Positions 1 to 8,370 of a stretch of 64,000 bases of DNA are shown in pieces. This DNA comes from Peristeroidobacter soli (GTDB lineage Bacteria > Pseudomonadota > Gammaproteobacteria > Steroidobacterales > Steroidobacteraceae), in NCBI RefSeq assembly GCF_004138485.1, contig NZ_RYEV01000003.1:124001-188000 (forward strand). The letters are read 5' to 3'. The position numbers and the translations under genes are program-made. The notes beneath the pieces are model-generated. The model worked only from the letters and a program-made list of their open reading frames with translations, had not been told where the DNA came from and did not search any database. Positions within the stretch are counted from its first letter, which is position 1, and each line of letters opens with the position of its first letter.

Positions 1-885
1 CGGCCCGAACGTGGCGGCGACGAAATCGACGAATGCGCGCACCTTCGGCATCAGATTGCGCCGCTCCGGATAGACGGCGTGGACGGCAATCTCCGGCGGC
101 TTGAACTTGCATAGCAAGGGCTTCAGCTCGCCCGAGCGCAGTTGATCGCCCAGATAAAACGTCGGCAATTGAATGATGCCGCCACCCGCGACCGCGGCCG
201 CGCGATTCACGAGCCCGTTGTTCGAATGCAGATTGCCGTTCACCGGCACCACATGTTCTTCGCCATCGCTGCCCGTGAAGCGCCATTCGCGAGGCGCGCT
301 CAGCAACGAATAAAGAATGCAGTTGTGCTCGAGCAGGTCTTCGGGTCGCTCCGGGGTGCCGTGCTTCGCGAGGTAGGCGGGCGAAGCGCAGATGACCTGG
401 CGTGTCGGTGCGATCTTGCGCGCGATCAAATTCGAATCGCGCAGCCGGCCGATGCGAATCGCGACGTCGAATCCTTCCTCCACCAGATCGACCGTCCGAT
501 CGTCCATGCTCAGCTCGACGGTGACGCCGGGATAACGTTCCATGAACGTTTGTATCGATGGGCCCAGCTGCAGGATGCTGAACGACATGGGCGCGGAGAC
601 GCGCAACGTGCCGCGCGGCTCTGTTTGAAAGCGCGCGACTTCAAGTTCGGCATTCTCGATTTCACGCAGCGCGCTGCCGGTGCGGCGAAACAGCTCGGAG
701 CCGGCTTCGGTGAGGCTGAGCCGGCGTGTGGTGCGATTCAACAATCGCGCGCCCAGCTTCTCTTCCAGGCGCGTGACCGCCTTGCTGACCACGGGCTGTG
801 ACATTTCCAGTGCTTCGGCGGCTGCCGTGAAGCTGGAGAGCTCGACTACTTTGACGAAAATCGCAATATCGGTGAGGTTTTGCAT
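1..885 (-). CDS. LysR-family transcriptional regulator, 3' end off the left edge
   Basis: The frame is open from an ATG at 885 down to base 1, giving 295 residues with no stop, so only the last few codons are missing. The protein begins MQNLTDIAIFVKVVELSSFT and carries a typical N-terminal LysR winged helix-turn-helix (about residues 1-60, with AAEALEMSQPVVSKAVTRLE), followed by the periplasmic-binding-like effector domain. The sequence resembles the large LysR group that represses or activates neighbouring oxidoreductase genes. The divergently placed rhodanese gene at 1004 lies 118 bases away and could share its promoter region. The target is unknown. Confidence 0.9.
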   Translation of the reverse strand, partial: MQNLTDIAIFVKVVELSSFTAAAEALEMSQPVVSKAVTRLEEKLGARLLNRTTRRLSLTEAGSELFRRTGSALREIENAELEVARFQTEPRGTLRVSAPMSFSILQLGPSIQTFMERYPGVTVELSMDDRTVDLVEEGFDVAIRIGRLRDSNLIARKIAPTRQVICASPAYLAKHGTPERPEDLLEHNCILYSLLSAPREWRFTGSDGEEHVVPVNGNLHSNNGLVNRAAAVAGGGIIQLPTFYLGDQLRSGELKPLLCKFKPPEIAVHAVYPERRNLMPKVRAFVDFVAATFGP

Positions 886-1003
886 TTGGCTCGATTCGGG
901 GAATAAATCCCATGCCTGGGAGCCCGATGATCCGGCGCTCGCGGCTGACTAACGTAGCACCCATTGGGTCGGGCGTCGCCTGACCGCCAATGAAGGTGCT
1001 GTC

Positions 1004-1366
1004 ATGTCCGCTCAGGATACCCTCCAGGCCCGCAACTTTTTCGCCCAGCGGCTGGCTTTTCTCACCGGGCCGTACGAGTTGAACGGCCAGATGCGCCGGA
1101 ACGAGCCGATCACCATTGTCGACGTACGACTGCCCAACGACTACCAGGCCGGCCACATTCCCGGCGCCATCAACCTGCCACAGGGCAAGTGGCATACGCT
1201 CGCGGGCGTGCGCAAAGATCGCACGGCCGTTCTCTATTGCTACAGCCAGACCTGTAAGCTCGCCGCCGCGGCGGCGGTGGAGTTGGCGTCCGCCGGCATT
1301 CCGGTCGTCGAGATGGAAGGTGGCTTCGAAGCGTGGGTGAAGAACGAGTTTCCGGTCGAGCGTTGA
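1004..1366 (+). CDS. rhodanese-like domain protein, cytoplasmic
   Basis: A 120-residue single-domain rhodanese without a signal peptide. The first conserved block, TIVDVRLPNDYQAGHIPGAI, is at residues about 37-57, and the active-site loop CYSQTCK starts at about residue 78, offering a persulfide-forming Cys. The loop ends in Lys where Arg is common, which could shift the acceptor. The family moves sulfane sulfur to thiols or cyanide, or has lost catalysis and serves as a binding module. It sits between divergent and convergent LysR genes with no evident operon partner. Confidence 0.85.
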   Translation: MSAQDTLQARNFFAQRLAFLTGPYELNGQMRRNEPITIVDVRLPNDYQAGHIPGAINLPQGKWHTLAGVRKDRTAVLYCYSQTCKLAAAAAVELASAGIPVVEMEGGFEAWVKNEFPVER

Positions 1367-1375
1367 AACGCTCAG

Positions 1376-2296
1376 CTACTGCGGTTCCAGCCGTTCGCCT
1401 TCCGGCGGCGGAAACTCACTGCAGACTTCGCGCAGCCAGTCCCTGAATCGAATCACTTTCGGCACTTCGAAGTTGTGGGCCGGCGCGACGAAATAATAAG
1501 AGTTGTGCTGCCTCACGCTCTGCGTCGACGGCCGCACGAGCCGTCCCGACGCGAGATCGCCCGCCACCAGCGACCATCTCGCCAGCACCAGGCCGTGACC
1601 TTGCTCGGCCGCCGCCAACACCGATGCGGAGTCGTCGAGGATCGGGCCGCGCTCGATGCGTGTCGTGTCGCCGCCGACCCGTCGCAGCCAATCCACCCAC
1701 GGCTCGCTCGCGCTATGAAGCAGCGGATATTTATTCAGATCGCCCAGCGTCGTGATCGGCCCGAGTTTCGCGAACAGCGCGGGACTCGCGACCGGAAACA
1801 CCCAGTCATCGAGCATCTTCTCCGCCTGCAACTGCGGCCAGCTGCCGGAGCCATAGCGAACGGCCGCATGGAAATCGGTTTGCATGAAGTCGACCAGCTC
1901 GCGGCTGGCGCTGAAGCGCAGGTCCACTTCCGGATGCTTCTGATAGAAATCGCCGAGTCGCGGCAGCAGCCACTTCTGCAGGAACGAGCCGAGCAGACTG
2001 ATGTTGAGCAAGCCGCTGCTGCGATCGAGGCGCAACTGATCGACCGCGCGCGTCAGCTCGCCCATGCCTCGTTGCACGCCTGGTAACAAGCGCGCACCCT
2101 GTGGCGTGAGACGGACCGAGCGGCTGTGCCGCACGAACAGGGGTGTTTCGAGGAATTCTTCGAGCGACTTGATGTGCGAGCTGACCGCCGCGGTCGTGAC
2201 ATTCAGGGACTGGGCCGCGCCCGTGAAGCTCAAGTGGGCGGCGACGGCCTCGAAGGCCCGTAGGGCATTCAAAGGCAATTTGGTGTCAGCGCTCAT
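1376..2296 (-). CDS. LysR-family regulator, GcvA-like
   Basis: A 306-residue regulator starting MSADTKLPLNALRAFEAVAA, which is the GcvA/AmpR subgroup signature. Its DNA-binding helix region is TGAAQSLNVTTAAVSSHIKS. Residues about 90-295 form the substrate-binding-like domain. The C-terminus runs to within 10 bases of the convergent rhodanese stop. The 156-base gap to the divergent acetyltransferase at 2453 could be a shared control region. The family usually senses amino acids or beta-lactam-derived peptides, but the ligand here cannot be inferred. Confidence 0.9.
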   Translation of the reverse strand: MSADTKLPLNALRAFEAVAAHLSFTGAAQSLNVTTAAVSSHIKSLEEFLETPLFVRHSRSVRLTPQGARLLPGVQRGMGELTRAVDQLRLDRSSGLLNISLLGSFLQKWLLPRLGDFYQKHPEVDLRFSASRELVDFMQTDFHAAVRYGSGSWPQLQAEKMLDDWVFPVASPALFAKLGPITTLGDLNKYPLLHSASEPWVDWLRRVGGDTTRIERGPILDDSASVLAAAEQGHGLVLARWSLVAGDLASGRLVRPSTQSVRQHNSYYFVAPAHNFEVPKVIRFRDWLREVCSEFPPPEGERLEPQ

Positions 2297-2452
2297 CCTC
2301 GTTCCGCCGCTTCGTTCAAAATTCTTTTAATCCATGAACCCGAAACGCCACACGAACCCTCGCAAGCGCAATGAAAATATATCGATTCACTTAATGATGC
2401 AAGGTACGATACCGGTCCTTCGTCCCGGGCAATCCTCAGGAGTAGGCCAGCC

Positions 2453-2941
2453 ATGACCAGCTTGCACATTGAGCCGGCGACCCCGGCCGACGTGCCGATG
2501 ATCCTGCAGTTGATTCGCGAGCTCGCGGAGTTCGAGCACCTGCTGCATGAGGTGACGGCGACCGAGGAGCAGTTGCATGAGCACCTGTTCGGGCCGAAGC
2601 CCAAGGCTGAGGTCATCATGGGGCGCTTGCCGGGCGGCGAAGTCGCCGGCTTCGCGCTGTTCTTCCACAACTTCTCGACCTTCCTGGCCAAGCCCGGCAT
2701 CTATCTGGAGGACCTGTACGTTCGTCAGCAGTATCGAGGTCGCGGCTACGGCGAGCAGCTGCTGCGTCGTCTCGCGGGGATCGCGATCGAGCGCAATTGC
2801 GGGCGACTCGAATGGTCCGTGCTGGATTGGAATCAACGCGCCATCGATTTCTATAAGAGCCTGGGCGCGGTGCCGATGAATGAATGGACCATTTATCGCG
2901 TGACTGGGTCAGCCTTACAAAAGCTCGGCGACGGCGGCTGA
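2453..2941 (+). CDS. GNAT N-acetyltransferase, diamine acetyltransferase-like
   Basis: A 162-residue single-domain GNAT protein. The acetyl-CoA pyrophosphate-binding loop is visible as QQYRGRGYGEQLLRR (about residues 88-102), preceded by the beta-4 strand YLEDLYVR and followed by EWSVLDWNQRAIDFYKSLGA. The ELAEFEHLLHEV helix and the FFHNFSTF segment are characteristic of the SAT1-type spermidine/thialysine acetyltransferases, so a small polyamine or amino-acid amine is the likely acceptor. That substrate call is family inference. Monocistronic, divergent from the GcvA-like regulator. Confidence 0.88.
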   Translation: MTSLHIEPATPADVPMILQLIRELAEFEHLLHEVTATEEQLHEHLFGPKPKAEVIMGRLPGGEVAGFALFFHNFSTFLAKPGIYLEDLYVRQQYRGRGYGEQLLRRLAGIAIERNCGRLEWSVLDWNQRAIDFYKSLGAVPMNEWTIYRVTGSALQKLGDGG

Positions 2942-3136
2942 TTCACCGGTGCAATCGATTCTTTCGATGGCACCGATTGGAGATAACTGCCGATAAATCG
3001 TTGCTGATGACGTTTACCGTGCTGGCGGCCGACATCGACGCGGTGTATTTTCGGGCGCGATACGCTGGAGGCGCAGGACGCGCCGGGCCAGCATCGGGGT
3101 TACTAATAATTTCGCGCTGGACCAACGAGGGTTCGC

Positions 3137-3469
3137 ATGTCCATCCGCGCCTTGCGCTACCTCATCGCTCTCGCCGAGTGCTTGAACTTCACTCGTGCCG
3201 CCGAGCGTTGCTCCGTCACTCAATCCACACTGAGCATTCAGCTGCGCAAACTCGAAGACTATCTCGGTGTGCGTTTGTTCGAGCGCGATCGCTCGCATGT
3301 CGCGCTCACTGAAGATGGGCGCAAGGTGCTGCGCTTCGCTCGCGTCGCCGTTCGCGCCGCGGATCGTATCGTTACTGTCAGCCGGGGTCGTGCTCACTCT
3401 GTCGTCATGGTCTCCGCGCCGGAGGGGCTTATTGACGAGATCAATTGTCAGCGCGTGCCCATTGATTAG
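3137..3469 (+). pseudogene. LysR-family fragment, DNA-binding half only
   Basis: The first about 85 residues are a normal LysR winged helix-turn-helix plus linker helix, close to the OxyR/CynR group (FTRAAERCSVTQSTLSIQLR). The effector-binding domain, about 200 residues, is absent. After TVSRG the reading frame gives about 29 unrelated residues and stops at 3469. A full LysR protein is about 300 residues, so this is a truncated remnant or, less likely, a stand-alone DNA-binding protein. The downstream gene encodes a di-haem peroxidase, a plausible original target for an OxyR-like protein. The stop codon falls inside the inverted repeat at 3465-3481. Confidence 0.7.
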
Positions 3470-3487
3470 ACTTCGTCTAATTTAGAC
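3465..3487. promoter_or_regulatory. inverted-repeat operator candidate upstream of the peroxidase operon
   Basis: ATTAGAC-TTC-GTCTAAT (3465-3481) is a perfect 7-3-7 inverted repeat. It is followed at once by a third half-site, TTAGAC, at 3482-3487. The block ends 44 bases before the ATG of the di-haem peroxidase gene, a normal place for an operator. The cognate regulator is not identified. Confidence 0.5.
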
Positions 3488-3531
3488 ACGGGCTACGACT
3501 GAAACGTCGAGCTCAGCAGGGGAGACACAGC

Positions 3532-4764
3532 ATGGCACCGCCGATTCAGCCCGTGCGTGTGGCGACGTGCGCCACTCTTTTGTCCGGCCTGGTTGCAATG
3601 GGAGCCGCGCTGGCGCAGCCGTTGGGCTTGCCTCCAGTCCCCGTCCCACAGAACAACCCGCAAACGCCCGAAAAGATCGCGCTCGGCGACAAGCTCTTCA
3701 ACGACAAACGTTTCAGCAGCACCGGCGAAGTGAGCTGCGCGACGTGTCACGATCCCAAGAAAGCCTTCACCGATAGCCCGCTGGTGACGTCGGAAGGCAT
3801 CAACAAACTCACCGGCACGCGTAACGCGCCGACGGTGATCAATTCCGCTTACTTCAAGCTGTTCTTCTGGGACGGCCGCTCGCTCGACATGGAAGATCAG
3901 GCGCAGCACCCGATCGTCAATCCGGTCGAGATGGGGCTGGTGAATCACGATCCGGTGTTGCAGATCGTGCGCACCGATCCCGACTACGTGGCGCGCTTCA
4001 AGAAAGTCTTCAACAAGGAAGGCGAGCAGGTCACGATGAAGGAAGTGCAGCAGGCCATTGCCAGCTTCGAGCGCACCATCGTCGCGGGCGATTCGCCGTT
4101 CGATAAATGGCACTACGGCGGCGACGAAAAGGCCGTGAGCGAGCAAGTGAAACGCGGCTTCAATGTGTTTCTGACCAAGGGCCGCTGCGTTTCCTGTCAC
4201 ACGATGGAGCAGGATTACGCGCTGTTTACCGACAACCGGTTCCATAACATCGGTGTGGGTGTGAATCGCATCCAGGCTGAAATCCCGCAGTTCGCGCCGG
4301 CATTTCTCACCGCGAAGAGCGCGGGCACCGATGTGGACAAGGCGGTGCTGACCAATCCGAAAGCATCCGAGCTGGGCCGTTTTGCGGTGACCGAGACGCT
4401 GGATGAGATCGGTGCATTCAAGACTTCGACGTTGCGTAACGTCGCGGTGACCGCGCCGTTCATGCACGACGGCAGCTTGAAGACGCTGCGCGATGTGGTC
4501 GAGCACTACAACAATGGCGGCGTCACCAAGAAAGACGATCCGGTGAACGACTTCCTGAGCGGCGGCATCCGGCCGTTGAATCTCACCGACGCTGAGATCA
4601 GCGATCTGGTCGCGTTCATGGAATCGTTGACCAGCCCGCAGTTCGCCGCGCAGAAAGCCGCGTCGGCGAATCCTGCGTCCTGCAATGTGAAGACCACTGC
4701 GGTGGCCAACGTCAGCCCGGTCGCACCGGCCGGCAAGTCCGCAAGCGGCGGAGAGGGGATGTAA
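3532..4764 (+). CDS. di-haem cytochrome c peroxidase / MauG family, periplasmic
   Basis: A 410-residue exported protein with a signal peptide (about residues 1-29, ending GAALAQ). There are two c-type haem motifs, C69-A-T-C-H73 and C219-V-S-C-H223, in the spacing of bacterial di-haem peroxidases, and the conserved TAPFMHDGSLKTL block with M311 near the second haem. The family reduces H2O2 with electrons from a small cytochrome, or oxidises protein side chains as MauG does. The next gene starts 2 bases after the stop, and a small cytochrome c lies two genes on, a possible electron donor. A 35-residue Ala/Ser-rich tail follows the catalytic domain. Confidence 0.93.
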   Translation: MAPPIQPVRVATCATLLSGLVAMGAALAQPLGLPPVPVPQNNPQTPEKIALGDKLFNDKRFSSTGEVSCATCHDPKKAFTDSPLVTSEGINKLTGTRNAPTVINSAYFKLFFWDGRSLDMEDQAQHPIVNPVEMGLVNHDPVLQIVRTDPDYVARFKKVFNKEGEQVTMKEVQQAIASFERTIVAGDSPFDKWHYGGDEKAVSEQVKRGFNVFLTKGRCVSCHTMEQDYALFTDNRFHNIGVGVNRIQAEIPQFAPAFLTAKSAGTDVDKAVLTNPKASELGRFAVTETLDEIGAFKTSTLRNVAVTAPFMHDGSLKTLRDVVEHYNNGGVTKKDDPVNDFLSGGIRPLNLTDAEISDLVAFMESLTSPQFAAQKAASANPASCNVKTTAVANVSPVAPAGKSASGGEGM

Positions 4765-4765
4765 C

Positions 4766-5839
4766 ATGGACATCAAATACGATCGCCGCAGTTTCATCAA
4801 AACATCGACGGTGGGAGTGGCCGGCGCGGCCTTGCCGCTGACCATGGTGGAACTGGCATTCGCCAAGCCGAGCGACAACTTCACGTTCGCGTACATCTCG
4901 GATTCGCACATTCAGCAGATCAAGGGCAACCAGTTCGTGCGCAACTGGGATCGCGGCTTGATTCGCGCCGTTGCCGAAACGAATCTGCTCACGCCCAGGC
5001 CGGACTTTGTGATTTTCGGCGGCGACCTGGCGCAGATGGGCTCGAAGCCCGAGCTCGATCACGGCGCGGAGCTGCTCTCGAAGCTCAACGGCAAGGTCTA
5101 TCACGTGATGGGCGAGCACGACTATTACCTCGACCTCGGCGAGTACTGGTCCAAGCTGTTCGGCAAGCACTACTACAGCTTCGACCACAAGGGCGTGCAC
5201 TTCGTGGTGTTGAACAGCATTCTCACCACCGATGAATGGACGTTCCATCGCTGGCCCAGCAACGAGCAGCGCATGGCCGAGATGGCCGGTCTGGACAATC
5301 CGAACGGTTCGCCGTTCATGGTCGGCGACCAGCAGCGCGACTGGTTGAAGAAAGATCTGGCCAAGGTGAAGAAGGACACGCCGGTCGTGGTGTTCTCGCA
5401 TTCGCCGCTGCAAAAGATCTACAAGGGCTGGAATTTCTGGACCGACGATGCCGAGCAGGTGCAGGCGTTGCTGGCGCCGTTCGACAAGGTCACGGTGTTC
5501 TACGGCCACGTGCACCAGATCCAGTACAACCAGATCGGCAACATCGCCTTCACTTCCGCGATGGCGACGGCGTGGCCCTGGCCGTATCCGCAGAGTTACT
5601 CGCAGGCTCAGCAGTTGCTGCCGAAGCTGACGGTGCAGATGAATCGTGCCGATCCGTTCTTCGAGCGCGACGCCACCGGCTGGCAGTTCATCGATGTGAA
5701 CAGCGGCCGCGCCAGCGCGACGTTCAATCTCTACAACAACAAAGTGCGCACCGTGGCGTTCGATCCGCAGGCCGGGCATCCTATAGACAAGACGTATCAG
5801 GATCCCGACCGGCGCATCCAGCCTCAAACGCACTATTGA
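4766..5839 (+). CDS. Tat-exported metallophosphoesterase
   Basis: A 357-residue protein with a twin-arginine signal, DRRSFIK at residues 6-12, followed by a hydrophobic stretch ending ELAFA. The calcineurin-like metal ligands are present in order: D46-S-H48, G85-G-D87, G116-E-H-D119 (Glu replaces the usual Asn of GNHD), S-H212-S and G247-H-V-H250. This is a two-metal phosphodiesterase/phosphatase acting in the periplasm, folded before export. The Asn-to-Glu change is at a metal and phosphate contact and may alter specificity. It lies 2 bases after the peroxidase gene and 8 bases before the cytochrome c gene, so it is clearly co-transcribed with redox proteins. Confidence 0.92.
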   Translation: MDIKYDRRSFIKTSTVGVAGAALPLTMVELAFAKPSDNFTFAYISDSHIQQIKGNQFVRNWDRGLIRAVAETNLLTPRPDFVIFGGDLAQMGSKPELDHGAELLSKLNGKVYHVMGEHDYYLDLGEYWSKLFGKHYYSFDHKGVHFVVLNSILTTDEWTFHRWPSNEQRMAEMAGLDNPNGSPFMVGDQQRDWLKKDLAKVKKDTPVVVFSHSPLQKIYKGWNFWTDDAEQVQALLAPFDKVTVFYGHVHQIQYNQIGNIAFTSAMATAWPWPYPQSYSQAQQLLPKLTVQMNRADPFFERDATGWQFIDVNSGRASATFNLYNNKVRTVAFDPQAGHPIDKTYQDPDRRIQPQTHY

Positions 5840-5847
5840 GAGCCCCC

Positions 5848-6249
5848 ATGAAAATCGCATCCGTCATTGCTTGTGCTGCGCTGGCGCTGGGTGTCACCGG
5901 TCTGGCCCGTGCCGACGAATTCAGCCAGGAAGATCTGGCTCGCTGGCAGGAACAGTTCGACGGCGTGGTGAAAGAAGGCCGCGCACTGTTTACCGACGCC
6001 AAGCTCGGCAAGAACGGGGTGGTGTGCGCGCAGTGCCATCCGAACGCCGCCAACACCCATCCGGAAACCTATCCCAAATTCCAGAAGCAGCTCGGCAAGG
6101 TCACCAGCCTGTGGGAGATGGTGAACTGGTGTATCCGCAATCCGCTGGAAGGCGATCAGCTCGCCGCCGACGATCCGAAGATGACGGCCCTCCTGTCTTA
6201 TATTGCCTGGGAGCGTCGCGGTGTGAAGCTGGAGCCGGGTAAGCACTGA
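5848..6249 (+). CDS. small periplasmic mono-haem cytochrome c
   Basis: A 133-residue protein starting at the ATG at 5848, 8 bases after the phosphoesterase stop. It has a signal peptide (about residues 1-22, ending GLARA) and one haem-attachment motif, C60-A-Q-C-H64. M112 in DDPKMTALLSYI is the likely distal axial ligand. The PETYPKFQKQLG...EMVNWCIRNPLEG pattern recalls SoxX/SoxA-type cytochromes of sulfur oxidation. It probably delivers electrons to or from the di-haem peroxidase of the same operon. The TGA overlaps the ATG of the rhodanese gene by one base, which indicates translational coupling. Confidence 0.88.
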   Translation: MKIASVIACAALALGVTGLARADEFSQEDLARWQEQFDGVVKEGRALFTDAKLGKNGVVCAQCHPNAANTHPETYPKFQKQLGKVTSLWEMVNWCIRNPLEGDQLAADDPKMTALLSYIAWERRGVKLEPGKH

Positions 6250-6641
6250 TGCGCTGGGTTGCCCGCTCGTTGGTGACGGCTGCGGCGTTCATGTTCGCTG
6301 CCGTTTCTCATGCCGGTGACACACCGAAGATCGATCAGGCGTTGCTACTGAAGCGGATCGAGAAGAAAGATACGTCGATGGTAATCCTCGACGTTCGCAC
6401 CCCCGAGGAGTACGCGGCGGGCCACGTTCCCGGCGCCATCAATATTCCTTACACGCACCTGCCTTCACGCATCTCCGAAGTCGCCGACGCCGGCGACAAG
6501 GACATCGTCGTCTACTGCGCCGTCGGCGTCAGAGCAGAGAAGGGCGCGGAACGTCTGCGCGAGAATGGCTTCACCAGGCTGCTGCACCTCGACGGTGACA
6601 TGAAAGGCTGGGAAGCGCAGAAGCGCCCGGTCCAGAAATAA
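6249..6641 (+). CDS. periplasmic rhodanese-like protein
   Basis: A 130-residue protein with a signal peptide (about residues 1-22, ending VSHA) and one rhodanese domain. The block ILDVRTPEEYAAGHVPGAIN and the active-site loop C-A-V-G-V-R fit the catalytic C-x4-R pattern, so persulfide chemistry is likely. It is the last gene of the peroxidase operon, overlapping the cytochrome c stop by one base. Together with the SoxX-like cytochrome this suggests periplasmic sulfur handling or sulfide/thiol detoxification, which is inference. Confidence 0.9.
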   Translation: MRWVARSLVTAAAFMFAAVSHAGDTPKIDQALLLKRIEKKDTSMVILDVRTPEEYAAGHVPGAINIPYTHLPSRISEVADAGDKDIVVYCAVGVRAEKGAERLRENGFTRLLHLDGDMKGWEAQKRPVQK

Positions 6642-6708
6642 TCTCGACCTCGGCCGGGGGCGTCGTCGCTGATCGTGTTTCGCGGCTCCGGGCGGATTTC
6701 CGGGGCGC

Positions 6709-7830
6709 TCAGCCGAGCGCCTGATCCAGGTCCGCGATCAAATCCTCGGCGCTTTCCAATCCCACTGACAGCCGCAACAGATTCTGCGGCGTCACCGTGT
6801 GCGGCCCTTCAACCGACGCGCGATGTTCAACCAGCGATTCCACGCCGCCCAGGCTGGTTGCTCGGATGAACAACTGCAACTTCGCGGCAACGGCGAAGGC
6901 GGCGTCGCGCCCGCCACGAACATTGAACGACAGCATGGCGCCGAAGCCGCCTTTCATTTGACGAGCGGCGAGGGCGTGGCCGGGATGCGTCTCCAGGCCC
7001 GGATAGAACACGCGTTCGACGCCTTTATGACTCTGCAGAAAGCCGGCGATCCTACTGGCGTTATGAGTCTGCGCGCGCAGACGACACGATAATGTCGTGA
7101 GGCTGCGGCGGATCAGCCAGCAATCGAAAGGCGAAGGTACGCTGCCGACGGTTTGCTGATAGTCGCGCAGCCTGTCGGAAAGGCCACCGCGATCGCGGGT
7201 GACGACTGCGCCACCCATCACGTCGCTGTGGCCACCGAAGTACTTCGTGCTCGAGTGCATGACCAGGTCGGCGCCGAGCTCGAGCGGACGTTGCCACACT
7301 GGCGTTGCGAACGTGTTGTCACAACAGACCATCGCGCCACGACCGTGAGCCAACTCGGCGATGGCTTCGATGTCGCTGATGTTGAGCATCGGATTCGACG
7401 GCGTCTCGATCCAGACCAGCCGCGTTTCTTTGCGAAGCGCCTCACGCACCGCGTCGACGCGCGTCATATCGACGAACGTATGAGTGACGCCCATCGGGGC
7501 CAGCACGTCGCGAAGTTGTTTGGCCGTGCCGTGATAGGACTCGATTGGCGCGATCACATGCTCGCCCGGCCGCAACAGGCTGAAGACCGCCATCGATGCG
7601 GCCGACCCTGAGCTGTACGTCGTTGCATCCTCACCGCCTTCGAGCGCGGCGATGCACGCTTCCAGAGGCTTGCGGCTGGGATTGTCGGCACGTCCATAGG
7701 AGAAGCCGCGCGACCATTCGCCATCGATGTCACGCTCGAAAGTCGTGCTCATCTGAATCGACGGAGCGACGGCGCCGGTGCCGCGCTCGACTTCTCGTCC
7801 GACATGGACCGACAGGGTTTCGAACTTCAT
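6709..7830 (-). CDS. PLP-dependent trans-sulfuration enzyme (cystathionine gamma-synthase/lyase family)
   Basis: A 373-residue Cys/Met-metabolism PLP enzyme. The PLP-binding Lys is K196 in [27 protein letters not shown] (about residues 43-53), the SSGSAAS cofactor loop and the [10 protein letters not shown] block are all present. Family members make or cleave cystathionine, sulfhydrylate homoserine esters or release methanethiol from methionine, and the sequence alone does not separate these. It is convergent with the rhodanese gene and divergent from RidA, a PLP-enzyme helper that removes reactive enamines, which makes functional sense. Confidence 0.9.
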   Translation of the reverse strand: MKFETLSVHVGREVERGTGAVAPSIQMSTTFERDIDGEWSRGFSYGRADNPSRKPLEACIAALEGGEDATTYSSGSAASMAVFSLLRPGEHVIAPIESYHGTAKQLRDVLAPMGVTHTFVDMTRVDAVREALRKETRLVWIETPSNPMLNISDIEAIAELAHGRGAMVCCDNTFATPVWQRPLELGADLVMHSSTKYFGGHSDVMGGAVVTRDRGGLSDRLRDYQQTVGSVPSPFDCWLIRRSLTTLSCRLRAQTHNASRIAGFLQSHKGVERVFYPGLETHPGHALAARQMKGGFGAMLSFNVRGGRDAAFAVAAKLQLFIRATSLGGVESLVEHRASVEGPHTVTPQNLLRLSVGLESAEDLIADLDQALG

Positions 7831-7926
7831 CGTGGCCTTCCTGATCAGGAGCCCAGCACTTTACTGCAAAGTGTCCGGGCCGGCAGGTTTGATATCCGCG
7901 GGTGGGCACGGGTTATGATGGCGCGT

Positions 7927-8316
7927 ATGAGCTCATCGAAACCCCGCGTCATCGACGTCCCCGATCTTCCGCCACCCAACGGTCACTACGCTTACGGCAT
8001 CGAGCATGGCGGCGTGATCTACGCCTCAGGCCAGCTCGGTCGCGGTCCCGGCATGTCCGACGCCGAGGCCGGCGACGTCTCCCGCCAGACGCGCTTCTGC
8101 CTGGAAAAGATCGAGAAAGTACTGCGCGCGGCGAACAGCGATCTGTCGCGTTTACTGAAAGTGAACATCACGATAGTAAATATGGACGATTGGCCGGCCG
8201 TGAATGCCGTCTACAGCGAGATGCTGGGCGCACACCGTCCGGCGCGCGCGGTCATCGCGGCGAAGGATTTGCACTTCGGCGCGCTGATCGAAGTCGAAGC
8301 GATCGCCGCCACCTGA
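7927..8316 (+). CDS. RidA/YjgF/UK114-family enamine/imine deaminase-like protein
   Basis: I chose the ATG at 7927, giving 129 residues, because the family is about 128 long; ATGs at 7915 and 7918 are also in frame. Recognisable blocks are IYASGQLGR, the trimer-forming LLKVNITIVNMDDWPAVN and PARAVIAAKDLHFGALIEVEAIA, which carries the Arg that binds ligand carboxylates. RidA proteins hydrolyse 2-aminoacrylate and related intermediates made by PLP enzymes. The divergent gene at 7830 encodes such an enzyme. Confidence 0.88.
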   Translation: MSSSKPRVIDVPDLPPPNGHYAYGIEHGGVIYASGQLGRGPGMSDAEAGDVSRQTRFCLEKIEKVLRAANSDLSRLLKVNITIVNMDDWPAVNAVYSEMLGAHRPARAVIAAKDLHFGALIEVEAIAAT

Positions 8317-8348
8317 AAAAAACGCTCTCCGTCTTGCGACGGAGAGCG
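8316..8348. terminator. bidirectional intrinsic terminator
   Basis: CGCTCTCCGTC (8323-8333) pairs perfectly with GACGGAGAGCG (8338-8348) around a TTGC loop. Seven A residues at 8316-8322 become a T run on the minus strand, so it is a classic terminator for the efflux operon. It lies between two convergent genes and can also serve RidA. Confidence 0.85.
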
Positions 8349-8370
8349 AGTGGGGGTTCCGAGGAATTAC

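Noticed and set aside
3493-4911. A 472-residue minus-strand ORF over the di-haem peroxidase gene
   Set aside because: Antisense shadow of a gene with clear haem motifs.
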